Assembly: GCA_016210985.1 (NCBI GenBank)
Contig: JACQTD010000274.1
Coordinates: forward strand, 1 to 34,215
Length of the DNA stretch: 34,215 bases
From: Acidobacteriota bacterium
GTDB lineage: Bacteria; Acidobacteriota; Blastocatellia; HR10; JACQTD01
Direction: 5' to 3'
The translations under genes were made by a program, and so were the position numbers. Shown piece after piece: positions 17,312 through 25,067 of this stretch. The notes below the pieces were generated by a model. It was not told the origin of the DNA and did no database searches. It saw only the letters and a program-made list of their open reading frames with translations. Within the stretch, counting starts at the first letter, position 1. Every line of letters begins with the position of its first letter.

Positions 17312-18730
17312 TCATCCCGGACTCAGCAAGAAAACCGGAATCGCCGAGCCACCGCCGGCGCTGACATTGAGAAGCGCGCTGGAGGAGAGGCGTATACCGC
17401 AGCCCTCCACACGGTTGCCCTGCCAAACATACGGATCAATATCGAAATAGCGGTCATCGTAGCGCAGTTGCCCGCTTGCATAAGAAGGATATCGCTCCAT
17501 GCCGACCGCCACCCGTTCCTGAACCACGAAGGAGCTCTTCAGGGCCTCTTCAAGTGCATCCTCCCAGTCCGTTTGATCGCAGGACCACCCGAGCACTACG
17601 CCGCGGCCCCCGTACTCGCTGTTCGGTTTGAGCACGAGCCGATCCTTCTCGCGCCGCACAAAGTCGATGAGGTCGATCCGGTGCCCGTCCCGATTTGTCG
17701 TCCAGTCCGCTTTCATCTTTCTCGTCCAGGGGAGATGCCGCGTAATAGCGGTTCGCTCCTCCTCGTCGAACAGGGACGCCTGGTCGGGATCGCTGAGCAG
17801 GCCGAAGAGCATCTTCTTGAAGAGCATCTGCACACGAAAGGAATTCACCGTGCAGACCACACGATCCCGCGTAGCCCGGATCAACGGGTGATCCAGACCG
17901 CACCTGGCCAGCAACTCGCCGGTGACGACGCGCTTGTAGACCAGGTCGATGGTGAAATCGCCGACTTGCAGCTCCCGCCCGTGGTACTCCAAGTCTGCCG
18001 GATCGGCAATGATCGAGGCGATGCCGCGCGAAGCCAGAAACTCCTGAAACAGAACAAACTCCTGCCGTGTCCTGACATCGCCCCAATCGACGATGGCGAT
18101 CCGGGGAGACCGGCTCCCTCCCCACTGTCGATAGTTGTCGAGCAACGTGTCCAGTATTCTAGTGCGGAGCGGAATGCTCCGGACGGGGAAACGCCGCACG
18201 AATTCGCGCATGACAGTCAGGTCGAGAAAGACTTCACTGAGCACATCTCCGAAGATCAGACCACCTGGACTCTCGGCATTGTATTCTACGAATTGAACCT
18301 GACTCGCGTCATCAAGGAAGCCGTCCAGACGGGCGCTGGCGTCCGGGGCCTCATATCCCGGTTCAATTTGAATGACAGCTTCTTCCTCTTCGCTTAAGTC
18401 CATCTGTGCGCGCAAGGTGGCATTCTGCATCAGCGCGCGGTAAAGCTTCGCCGAGGCGCGCATCACGAGGCCGGCCCCGTGCCGGATGCGTTCGTAGGCC
18501 CTCGAGTCGAGGAAGAAGGGCCGCAACACATTGCAGATCGGGCGATCCCCGAAGGTGAGCTTCTGTCGATCGGCCTGTTCCGCCAGTGCCGTGGCCGTCT
18601 TCTCCGCCATGCCGGCGGTCTCCAGCAACGCATGATAATGTGCAATGGCATCCTGAATCATCGGGGCTATGGAAGCTCGTGATTCTGGCGATGGAAGCGC
18701 GCTGTCCTCAGCTGGGGCAGCGGGCTGCAC
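17312..18730 (-). CDS. Circularly permuted ATP-grasp ligase-like protein
   Basis: Predicted 472-residue protein resembling the glutathionylspermidine-synthase/circularly permuted ATP-grasp group. Members join a carboxylate to an amine using ATP through an acyl-phosphate. Visible are VEYNAESPGG (about residue 155), a PreATP-grasp-like Rossmann segment (PRIAIVDWGDV), and the late nucleotide-binding part with LVLKPNSEYGGRGVVLG followed by FVVQERV and YFDIDPYVW. The substrate is unknown. The start is uncertain: GTG at 18730, 14 bases after the stop of the other ATP-grasp gene, or ATG at 18661; neither has a good ribosome site. Adjacency of two ATP-grasp genes suggests a two-step peptide- or amide-forming pathway (inference). 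Confidence 0.75.
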   Translation of the reverse strand: MQPAAPAEDSALPSPESRASIAPMIQDAIAHYHALLETAGMAEKTATALAEQADRQKLTFGDRPICNVLRPFFLDSRAYERIRHGAGLVMRASAKLYRALMQNATLRAQMDLSEEEEAVIQIEPGYEAPDASARLDGFLDDASQVQFVEYNAESPGGLIFGDVLSEVFLDLTVMREFVRRFPVRSIPLRTRILDTLLDNYRQWGGSRSPRIAIVDWGDVRTRQEFVLFQEFLASRGIASIIADPADLEYHGRELQVGDFTIDLVYKRVVTGELLARCGLDHPLIRATRDRVVCTVNSFRVQMLFKKMLFGLLSDPDQASLFDEEERTAITRHLPWTRKMKADWTTNRDGHRIDLIDFVRREKDRLVLKPNSEYGGRGVVLGWSCDQTDWEDALEEALKSSFVVQERVAVGMERYPSYASGQLRYDDRYFDIDPYVWQGNRVEGCGIRLSSSALLNVSAGGGSAIPVFLLSPG

Positions 18731-18744
18731 GACGGCCTGGCCGG

Positions 18745-19668
18745 CTAGCCGCTCAACAGGGCGTCCCAGCGATAAGCCGGCTCCCCCGGATTCCGAGCTT
18801 TCTCAATCACCAGATCGGCCATCGCATTCACAACCCAGTCAAAGTAAACCGGGCCGAGGCTGGCGATGTCAAAATCAGGTGCCGAATTCATGAAGTCGAT
18901 AGCATAGGGGATTCCATCCCGGATGGCGAACTCCACGGTGTTCATCTCGTAACCCAGAGCCCGATTCAACCGAAGGGTCTTCTCCACCAATTGCTCGTGC
19001 AGCGCCGGCTCGATCGGCGGGTCTTCTTGGCGATAACGCTCCTGATGAGGCCGGCGCGGATCCCAGGTCGTGACGAGCACTCGATCCTTCCCGACACAGA
19101 TACAGCGGACATACTGCTCCCACGCGATGAACTCCTGGAGAATCATGCAGAGCTGTCCGGTCGAGTCGTAAGCGCGCCACAACTCCTCGAGGGTATCGAC
19201 CCGGTGGATCTGTTTCCATCCTCCGCCCCAGTGGGGCTTCAGCACCGCGGGCAGGCCGGTGTATTCCACCATCGCCCTCCAGTCCAAAGGGTAGACGAGA
19301 TTCGACAGGCTCTCCGTCACCACTCCTTCCGGGTAGGACTTCGACGGCAGGACGACCGTCTTCGGAACGGCTACGCCAAGTTGATGGGCGAGCGAGGTGC
19401 CGAAAAACTTGTCGTCGGCGATGCGCCAGAAGGGATTGTTGATGACGTGTGCTCCACAGAGTACGGCGTGTTTCAGGTAGGGTTGATAGCAGACGATCTC
19501 ATGCGAGATCCGATCGATGAGCACCCGATATCCGCAGCGTTCCGTTATCCGGGTGCCATCCATTATCAGGTACTCGGCCACCACCCCGGCCTGGCGCCGG
19601 TTCACTTCGGCAATCAAGGCATCCGGGAACGACCGTTCCCTTCCCACCAAGAGGCCTACACGCTCCAT
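18745..19668 (-). CDS. ATP-grasp ligase (RimK/D-Ala-D-Ala-ligase-like fold)
   Basis: Predicted 307-residue carboxylate-amine ligase. The order is normal ATP-grasp: an N-terminal domain (MERVGLLVGRERSFPDALI), a central nucleotide-binding part (GLPAVLKPHWGGGWKQIHRV, then MILQEFIAWEQYVRCICVG), and the metal-binding C-terminal motif EFAIRDGIPYAIDFMNSAPD, where Glu, Asp and Asn are in place. It is the first gene of a minus-strand unit with the circularly permuted ATP-grasp protein and then the exported hydrolase. ATG at 19668 has only a weak AAGG. Substrate unknown; it is not one of the housekeeping ligases I recognise. Confidence 0.8.
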   Translation of the reverse strand: MERVGLLVGRERSFPDALIAEVNRRQAGVVAEYLIMDGTRITERCGYRVLIDRISHEIVCYQPYLKHAVLCGAHVINNPFWRIADDKFFGTSLAHQLGVAVPKTVVLPSKSYPEGVVTESLSNLVYPLDWRAMVEYTGLPAVLKPHWGGGWKQIHRVDTLEELWRAYDSTGQLCMILQEFIAWEQYVRCICVGKDRVLVTTWDPRRPHQERYRQEDPPIEPALHEQLVEKTLRLNRALGYEMNTVEFAIRDGIPYAIDFMNSAPDFDIASLGPVYFDWVVNAMADLVIEKARNPGEPAYRWDALLSG

Positions 19669-19723
19669 GGCCTTATCTTACCAAAGGTGAGCAACAGTTC
19701 GCAGGAATTGGGTAAACGCAAGT

Positions 19724-20653
19724 TTGAAGACGAAGAACTGGGCGCAGTTTGGGAAGCTGTACCACGCGGATAGCTTGGAAGTCATGACGGAGATGCGCGA
19801 TGCCACAGTTGACCTGGTGGTGACCTCACCTCCTTATGCGCTCCATTTCAAGAAGGAGTACGGGAATGCCGGGCAGAAGGAGTACGTGAAGTGGTTTTTG
19901 CTCTTCGCGCGTGAATTCAAGAGAATCCTAAAGCCGAAAGGAAGCTTCGTCTTGAATATTGGGGGCACTTGGACTCCTGGGGCGCCGGTTCGTTCCCTGT
20001 ACCACTTCCGGCTGTTGATCGAGCTGTGTGATGAGGTTGGCTTTAATCTGGCCCAAGAGTTTTTCTGGTATAACCCTGCCAAAATGCCGGCACCAGCGGA
20101 GTGGGTGAACGTCCGCCGCATCCGAGTGAAGGATTCGGTTGAGTACATCTACTGGCTCTCGGCTTCAGAGTTTCCCAAGGCCGATAACAGCCGGGTGCTC
20201 CAAGCCTATAGCAGGGACATGGAACGTCTGATTAAGCGCGGCCTCGCAGGTACCAAACGGCCATCGGGCCACATCATCAAACAGACGTTCTCGGAGAACA
20301 AGGGAGGCTCCATCCCGGGCAATTTGATTCAGTGCGGCAATAATGAGGGCAACAGCGAGTACATCCGAGTCTCAAAACAGACCGGAAAGAAGATCCATCC
20401 AGCCCGGTTTCCTGCCGAGCTTCCTCGGTTCTTCATCATGTTTTTGACGGAGCCTGGGGACATCGTGTTCGACCCATTTGCCGGATCCAATACGACGGGG
20501 GCAGTTGCCGAGGAGTTGCGCCGGAGATGGATCGGTATCGAGAAGAGTGAAGAGTATGCCAGGGATTCTGAGCTACGTTTTCACGTCAAAGGAAATATTT
20601 TGGACGAGAATGGGTGCTCTGCTCCTTCTCAGGCGGAGCTGACGTTCTTATGA
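19724..20653 (+). CDS. Beta-class DNA methyltransferase (N4-cytosine/N6-adenine type)
   Basis: Predicted 309-residue DNA-modifying enzyme using S-adenosylmethionine. Catalytic motif IV TSPPY is at residues 34-38, and the SAM-binding motif [11 protein letters not shown] comes late at about 250-259, the beta-class order seen in M.PvuII-like enzymes. SPPY favours N4-cytosine but does not prove it. The start is a TTG at 19724 without a good ribosome site; later starts would remove the conserved [10 protein letters not shown] segment. The stop overlaps the ATG of the next gene (ATGA). Codon and base use look less GC-rich than in the flanking genes, suggesting horizontal transfer. No recognisable restriction endonuclease is present. 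Confidence 0.88.
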   Translation: MKTKNWAQFGKLYHADSLEVMTEMRDATVDLVVTSPPYALHFKKEYGNAGQKEYVKWFLLFAREFKRILKPKGSFVLNIGGTWTPGAPVRSLYHFRLLIELCDEVGFNLAQEFFWYNPAKMPAPAEWVNVRRIRVKDSVEYIYWLSASEFPKADNSRVLQAYSRDMERLIKRGLAGTKRPSGHIIKQTFSENKGGSIPGNLIQCGNNEGNSEYIRVSKQTGKKIHPARFPAELPRFFIMFLTEPGDIVFDPFAGSNTTGAVAEELRRRWIGIEKSEEYARDSELRFHVKGNILDENGCSAPSQAELTFL

Positions 20654-21231
20654 ACGGACCCGACCGTGCGGGAGGCTCTATGGATAGTTCCATTTTTGGC
20701 GACCCACCGGACGGCTTCGAGAATTGGATTCACGGACCGTTAGAGGGTTGTATCCTCGTAACTGAGTCGGAGGATGTTCTTGCTGGGTTTTACAAACGGG
20801 CGGGTGATGCCTTAGTTGAGGTTGCGCTACGAAGCGAGTTGCCATTGATGTACTCAAAGCCCATCCTTTCTCTCTACCGTTTGACCTTAGAGTTGTACTT
20901 GAAGGAGATTAGCAACACTGAGAAACGGGGCCACGATCTCAAGGAGCTTTTGAGAAAGGTAGATGACCTAGTCAGCGGTCAGATTGGACAGGAAGTTCCC
21001 ACCTGGGTCAGGAACGTAGTATTGAAATTGCATGACCTGGACAGGTATGCGCGGAGTTTCCACTACACCCGCGACCGTTTCGGCAAAAAGATGCAACCAT
21101 TGCCGGGATATCTCGTCGAGTTCTCGCTTCTTAAGGCTGGTATGGAAGTGATCTGCCAAAGCCTCCATCGTATTCTAGAAAAGATCAGGCCCCCGGCCTT
21201 CGTACAGGTCGCTTGCGAGCCTGCACCTTGA
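20650..21231 (+). CDS. HEPN-like helical protein coupled to the methyltransferase
   Basis: Predicted 193-residue all-helical protein. Residues of about 70-102 ([17 protein letters not shown], then GHDLKELL) match the feel of HEPN-type proteins, in which an ELYLK helix is followed by a GHDL-like turn. A later [12 protein letters not shown] block (about 131-142) corresponds to the FRYP-D-type motif of that group and contains R and H in an R-x5-H spacing, so RNase-type HEPN activity cannot be excluded. Function unknown. ATG at 20650 overlaps the methyltransferase stop, so the two are translated together. It may be a restriction partner, toxin or accessory defence factor (inference only). Confidence 0.6.
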   Translation: MNGPDRAGGSMDSSIFGDPPDGFENWIHGPLEGCILVTESEDVLAGFYKRAGDALVEVALRSELPLMYSKPILSLYRLTLELYLKEISNTEKRGHDLKELLRKVDDLVSGQIGQEVPTWVRNVVLKLHDLDRYARSFHYTRDRFGKKMQPLPGYLVEFSLLKAGMEVICQSLHRILEKIRPPAFVQVACEPAP

Positions 21232-21341
21232 CCGTTCCCTCCTAATCTGCCCATCCTGCGGGTAGATGCCCTCCACTGGGCGATCTGCGGGATTGGCACT
21301 CCATCCGGTTCCTTGGAAATGGTAATACACGTTTGTTCCAT

Positions 21342-21431
21342 TGAAACTGATCCACTACGCGGGAGCATCTTGTCGGGAGGCATTCCTCGAGGTAGTTTAG
21401 TCGTGGTCGCATCGAGGAAGGATCAGTTTCA
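21342..21431. repeat. 12-bp inverted repeat, possible IS21-type end remnant
   Basis: TGAAACTGATCC at 21342-21353 is exactly inverted as GGATCAGTTTCA at 21420-21431, with 66 bases between. This word resembles the repeated terminal motifs of IS21-family elements, as far as I recall. No istA or istB reading frame remains, so it would be a scar or solo end. The remaining part of the 239-base gap (21232-21341) shows no gene. Confidence 0.4.
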
Positions 21432-21457
21432 CACGATGATCATCAGTCACCTAGAAT
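21428..21457 (+). promoter_or_regulatory. Sigma-70-type promoter of the PLP enzyme gene
   Basis: TTCACA (21428-21433), 18-base spacer, TAGAAT (21452-21457). The -35 element overlaps the right arm of the inverted repeat. The transcript would start near 21464, leaving about seven bases before the ATG at 21471. Confidence 0.5.
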
Positions 21458-21470
21458 CGAGTGCCGGGAC

Positions 21471-22403
21471 ATGAATCCCTCGCCTGTTTCTCAATTGATG
21501 GAGATCGTCCGCCCAACCACGTTAATTGAATCGCCACGGCTGTCGAATCGCCTGGGCGTCAATCTTACGATCGCCAGCGAAACTTTCCAGCACACGGGGA
21601 GTTTCAAGTTTCGCGCGGCGTACAGTGTGGCGTCCCGCGTTCCCCAGGACCTGATCATCACCGCATCGTCCGGGAATTTCGGCCAGGCCCTGGCCTATGC
21701 CTGCGGTCTGCTCGGCAAGTCTTGTATCGTGGTCATGCCTTCCACATCGGCGAAGGTGAAGATCGAAAGCGTTCGGGACTATGGAGGAATTGCGGATCTC
21801 ACTGATGTTCGAGTGAAGGGCCGAAATGAACGCGCCCGCGAGGTGGCTGCAGCACATCCTGAAGCCTACGTGGCAAGCCCGTATGACGATCCTTTGGTGA
21901 TAGAGGGGAATTCCAGTCTCGGCCATGAGTTGGCCGGCACAGGCCGCTCCTTTGACTTCGTGGTCGCACCGATCGGCGGGGGTGGGCTGACCTCCGGTAT
22001 TATCACCGGCCTGAATCGGGCGGGCGCTCATCCCTGCGTAGTCGGCGCCGAACCCTTGCTGGCGAACGATGCGGCGCGGTCGCTACGCTCGGGAACGCTG
22101 GTACGGAATGAAGCCGAACCTCAGACCATTGCAGACGGCGCTCGAACCATAAGCCTGGGCAATCACAACTGGCCCATCCTGCGCACCGGATTGTCGCACA
22201 TCGTCGAAGTGCCGGAGTCAAGGATTATCGAAGCGACGCGCCTGCTGTTCACGGACACCAACCTGAAGTCGGAGCCGACCGGCGCGCTCGGGCTGGCGGC
22301 GCTGCTGACGGCGCCGGAGCGATTCCGGGGTCAGTCGGTCTGTTGCGTGGTGAGCGGAGGCAATGTCGATCCCGAGGTGTTTCGCGACATCCTGAAGGAA
22401 TAG
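21471..22403 (+). CDS. PLP-dependent threonine/serine dehydratase or racemase-like enzyme
   Basis: Predicted 310-residue fold-type II PLP enzyme. K46 in TGSFKFRAA is the expected Schiff-base lysine. SSGNFGQALAYA binds substrate carboxylate as in the SSGNHGQ loop of serine racemase and threonine dehydratase, and GGGGL at about 169-173 holds the cofactor phosphate. A regulatory ACT domain is absent, so it is a catabolic-type dehydratase, serine racemase or a related ammonia-lyase rather than biosynthetic IlvA. The ATG at 21471 has no Shine-Dalgarno sequence and may be near-leaderless from the predicted promoter. It is convergent with the seven-helix membrane protein gene. Confidence 0.9.
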   Translation: MNPSPVSQLMEIVRPTTLIESPRLSNRLGVNLTIASETFQHTGSFKFRAAYSVASRVPQDLIITASSGNFGQALAYACGLLGKSCIVVMPSTSAKVKIESVRDYGGIADLTDVRVKGRNERAREVAAAHPEAYVASPYDDPLVIEGNSSLGHELAGTGRSFDFVVAPIGGGGLTSGIITGLNRAGAHPCVVGAEPLLANDAARSLRSGTLVRNEAEPQTIADGARTISLGNHNWPILRTGLSHIVEVPESRIIEATRLLFTDTNLKSEPTGALGLAALLTAPERFRGQSVCCVVSGGNVDPEVFRDILKE

Positions 22404-22420
22404 GGACGATCCAAGCGGTG

Positions 22421-22449
22421 GGGGAGACGGGGGTCTGGACCTTCTCCCC
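22421..22449. terminator. Hairpin between convergent genes
   Basis: GGGGAGA (22421-22427) pairs with TCTCCCC (22443-22449) across a 15-base loop, exactly between two convergent stop codons. The flanking T-tract is poor, so it would be a modest bidirectional terminator. Confidence 0.35.
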
Positions 22450-22451
22450 GA

Positions 22452-23174
22452 TTACTGTCTTTCCACCGCCATCTCGGCGGCCTTCCGCTGTACGCGTGCG
22501 TCCAGGACACGGACGTTGTACCGAAAACCGACGTAGATTAGTGACAGCCCCATGATCTCGGTCACATAAAGAACTTCCGTGAGGCCGAAGCGGGTGAAGG
22601 CTCCACCGATGCCGGGCAGCAGCGCACCCACGGCAATATATACGTTTCCAATGAAGCGGTCATAAGTCAGCTTGCTCCTTCGAAATCGATAGGCGGAGAG
22701 CACGGCACCACCCACCAGAAAAAATAGAGCATAAGTATTGATGAACGGGCTGAAGGCCCTGACCCAGCTCCAGGCGAGTACTCTCCCCGTGGGACGGTAC
22801 GGTTCGACCAGGGAATAGTCGATCGGCGACATCAGCACACAGACGGACGCGACGACGATCACCGTGATGAGTGCGATGGTCAGCCGGTTTGCCGTCCTGC
22901 GCCGGAGGAGGAGGTACACCGTTCCCTGCGCAAGGGGCGCGCCTCCGAGCAGGGCGCCCGAGATGTACCAGAGCCTGAAAATCGGTTCGTTCCAGCCGAA
23001 CAGGGTGGTAGAAGCTTCGGTAAACGTTCCGACACCATAAAGAAAGACCCCGATCGCCCAACAGAGTAAATGCGCCCCATGACCCTTCTCCCGGTAACGC
23101 TGGAGAAGCACCCAGGAAAAGGCCAGTGAGAGCACGGTGGTGAGCACCGGAATGTAGAGGACAGGATGTCGCAT
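22452..23174 (-). CDS. Seven-helix membrane protein, unknown function
   Basis: Predicted 240-residue integral membrane protein. Hydrophobic segments lie near residues 5-23, 36-52, 66-90, 97-117, 142-164, 175-195 and 200-218, followed by a short charged tail (RVQRKAAEMAVERQ). The layout resembles the 7TM sensory modules found at the front of some histidine kinases, but no kinase or output domain follows. No catalytic motif seen. The ATG at 23174 is preceded by GAGGGA. It is the last gene of the efflux/TrpF-like minus-strand unit, 58 bases after the trpF-like gene. Confidence 0.75.
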   Translation of the reverse strand: MRHPVLYIPVLTTVLSLAFSWVLLQRYREKGHGAHLLCWAIGVFLYGVGTFTEASTTLFGWNEPIFRLWYISGALLGGAPLAQGTVYLLLRRRTANRLTIALITVIVVASVCVLMSPIDYSLVEPYRPTGRVLAWSWVRAFSPFINTYALFFLVGGAVLSAYRFRRSKLTYDRFIGNVYIAVGALLPGIGGAFTRFGLTEVLYVTEIMGLSLIYVGFRYNVRVLDARVQRKAAEMAVERQ

Positions 23175-23232
23175 GCGTAAGTCCCTCGAACAAACCTACT
23201 CAGAACCGCGGAGTATAGTGAGATCCCTCAGA

Positions 23233-23892
23233 TTATCCAATCGCCCGAAAGAAGGCCTGGAGCTTGGTTTCATCCAGCGCACCCTCCGTCCGCACGCCGT
23301 TGCAGACGTCGAGTGCGAACGGTCCGACCCGCTCGATCGCATCGGCCACATTCTCCGGACGAAGGCCGCCTGCGAGAAATACCGGAACGCCCAAGCGTTC
23401 GCGTATCTCCCGGCTGAGGTCCCAGTCGTGGCGTCTCCCAGTCCCTCCAAGCTCCCTTACCGGCAAGGACGGATTCCCCGAATCGAGCAGGACCGCGTCG
23501 ACCAGCGGAGCCACGGAGATGGCTTGGTCGACCGAACCGGGTCCTGTCACATGAATAACCTGAACCAGGGAGACGCCCGGCAGCGCCGCCCGCAGCTCGG
23601 AGTAAGCGCTCATCGCCAAACGGTCGCAGATCTGGACCGTGTTGACCCGGCAGCACCTCTGCTGGGCGATAATGGAAGCCGCATCCAGCTTACTGGTCAG
23701 CAGAAAAGTGGCGATCGGCGGCGGTGCGGCATCTGCGATCGCAGCAATCAACGATTCGGGAATGACGCCCGGCCCGCTCGGCATCTCCGAGACGAGCCCC
23801 AGTGCGGAAGCACCGTGGTTCATCGCGAGGCGTGCCTCCTCAATACTACCGATACAGCAGATTTTCACTCGTGGCCGATGCGTTGGGTGCAT
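23233..23892 (-). CDS. Phosphoribosylanthranilate isomerase paralogue (TrpF-like)
   Basis: Predicted 219-residue TIM-barrel protein of the TrpF family, which isomerises phosphoribosylanthranilate in tryptophan synthesis. The N-terminus reads VKICCIGS where typical TrpF has KICGIT; the catalytic Cys position is kept (C12) and the general acid Asp is D137 in DAVLLDSG. A phosphate-binding AGGLRPENVADAI loop is present. The ALGLVSEMPSGPG stretch marks a divergent branch that I recall as a second, non-operon TrpF. No other trp gene is nearby; it sits 12 bases after an ABC permease gene. ATG at 23892 has GGAGG. Activity on the standard substrate is uncertain. Confidence 0.82.
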   Translation of the reverse strand: MHPTHRPRVKICCIGSIEEARLAMNHGASALGLVSEMPSGPGVIPESLIAAIADAAPPPIATFLLTSKLDAASIIAQQRCCRVNTVQICDRLAMSAYSELRAALPGVSLVQVIHVTGPGSVDQAISVAPLVDAVLLDSGNPSLPVRELGGTGRRHDWDLSREIRERLGVPVFLAGGLRPENVADAIERVGPFALDVCNGVRTEGALDETKLQAFFRAIG

Positions 23893-23904
23893 GTGGACCT
23901 CCGG

Positions 23905-25062
23905 TCAATCCAGGCGTTTGTGGAACCTCAGAATACTGAGCCCGAGGACGACGGTTCCCAGAAGCGAGAGTCCGAGCATTTGCGGCCAGAGGACTTGAAC
24001 GCCGCTGCCCTTGAGGAAAACGCCCCTGAGGATCTCCACGAAGTAACGGACGGGATTGACATAGGTCAGCAGCTGGACAGCCAGCGGCATATTTCGAATG
24101 GGAAAGGCGAAGCCGCTCAGCATGAAGGCCGGCAGAAAAAAGAAGAAGGAAGCCATCATCGCCTGTTGTTGAGTCTGGGAAATCGTCGAGATAAACAGGC
24201 CGGCACCCAGGGTGGTGAGCAGGAACAGGACCGAACACCCCAGGAGCATGAGGCCGCTCCCGCGGAAGGGTATATGGAAAATCAAGAGCGCGGCCGCCGT
24301 CACCAGGACCACGTCGATGAGTCCGACGACGGCGAATGGAATCGTCTTGCCCAATATCAACTCGACCGGACGGAGCGGCGTCACCATCAACTGTTCCATC
24401 GTGCCGATCTCCTTCTCGCGAACCAGCGCCATCGCGGTCATAATCAGCGTCACCACCGTGATGACGTTGGCGAGAACACCGGGCACAAAGTAGTTGCGGC
24501 TCCGCAGCTCGGGATTGAACCAAACACGTCCCTCGGCCGCCACCGACGGGAGTGCGACAGCGACGGCTTCGCCGGCTTGCGCGGTTCGCGCGATCAGCCT
24601 GATGCGTTGCTGCTCGGCCAGTACTTCTGCCGCGTAGGTCCTGACGATCTTCGAAGCATAGCCCGAAAGAATCGAGGCGGTGTTGGAATTGGTGCCGTCG
24701 ACGAGAATCTGCACCGCCGCCGTCTCGCCTCGTTTGACGCTCCTGGCAAATCCGGGCAGGATGGATACGATCGCCTGTACCCGATCCTTATCCAGCAGGG
24801 CTTGGGCTTCCGCTTCGCGTTCGGGGGTGGCGGAGATCGAAAAATGACCGGAGCCGGTGAATGCGGCCGCCAGCTCGCGGCTCTCCGGTGTCCGGTCTTG
24901 ATCCATCCAGGCCATCCGGGCGTGTTCCACGTCCAGATTCACCGCATAGCCGAAGACGATCAGCTGAACGAGGGGAGGCACAAACAGCATCACCCGCATT
25001 CGAGGTTCCCGCATCGCTTGGAGCAGTTCCTTCCGGATGACTTCTCTCAGCCGCGGCCACAT
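23905..25062 (-). CDS. ABC-2 type permease (second of pair)
   Basis: Predicted 385-residue membrane component of the exporter, YbhS/YbhR/YhhJ-like. It has an N-terminal membrane segment (MRVMLFVPPLVQLIVFGYAVNLD), a large periplasmic domain (about 45-175, including the characteristic VDGTNSNTASILSGYASKI) and five more helices near the C-terminus with the ABC-2 motif REKEIGTMEQLMVTPLRPVELILGK. The start ATG at 25062 lies five bases after the stop of the first permease. It presumably forms a heterodimer with that protein; both are about 380 residues with the same layout. Confidence 0.92.
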   Translation of the reverse strand: MWPRLREVIRKELLQAMREPRMRVMLFVPPLVQLIVFGYAVNLDVEHARMAWMDQDRTPESRELAAAFTGSGHFSISATPEREAEAQALLDKDRVQAIVSILPGFARSVKRGETAAVQILVDGTNSNTASILSGYASKIVRTYAAEVLAEQQRIRLIARTAQAGEAVAVALPSVAAEGRVWFNPELRSRNYFVPGVLANVITVVTLIMTAMALVREKEIGTMEQLMVTPLRPVELILGKTIPFAVVGLIDVVLVTAAALLIFHIPFRGSGLMLLGCSVLFLLTTLGAGLFISTISQTQQQAMMASFFFFLPAFMLSGFAFPIRNMPLAVQLLTYVNPVRYFVEILRGVFLKGSGVQVLWPQMLGLSLLGTVVLGLSILRFHKRLD

Positions 25063-25067
25063 CGGGT

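Noticed and set aside
18586-19773. Plus-strand open frame of 395 codons
   Set aside because: Opposite the two ATP-grasp genes and running into the methyltransferase start; no domain seen.
21063-21383. Minus-strand 106-codon frame across the methyltransferase-cassette end
   Set aside because: Mostly antisense to the HEPN-like gene and with no conserved motif; no transposase signature.
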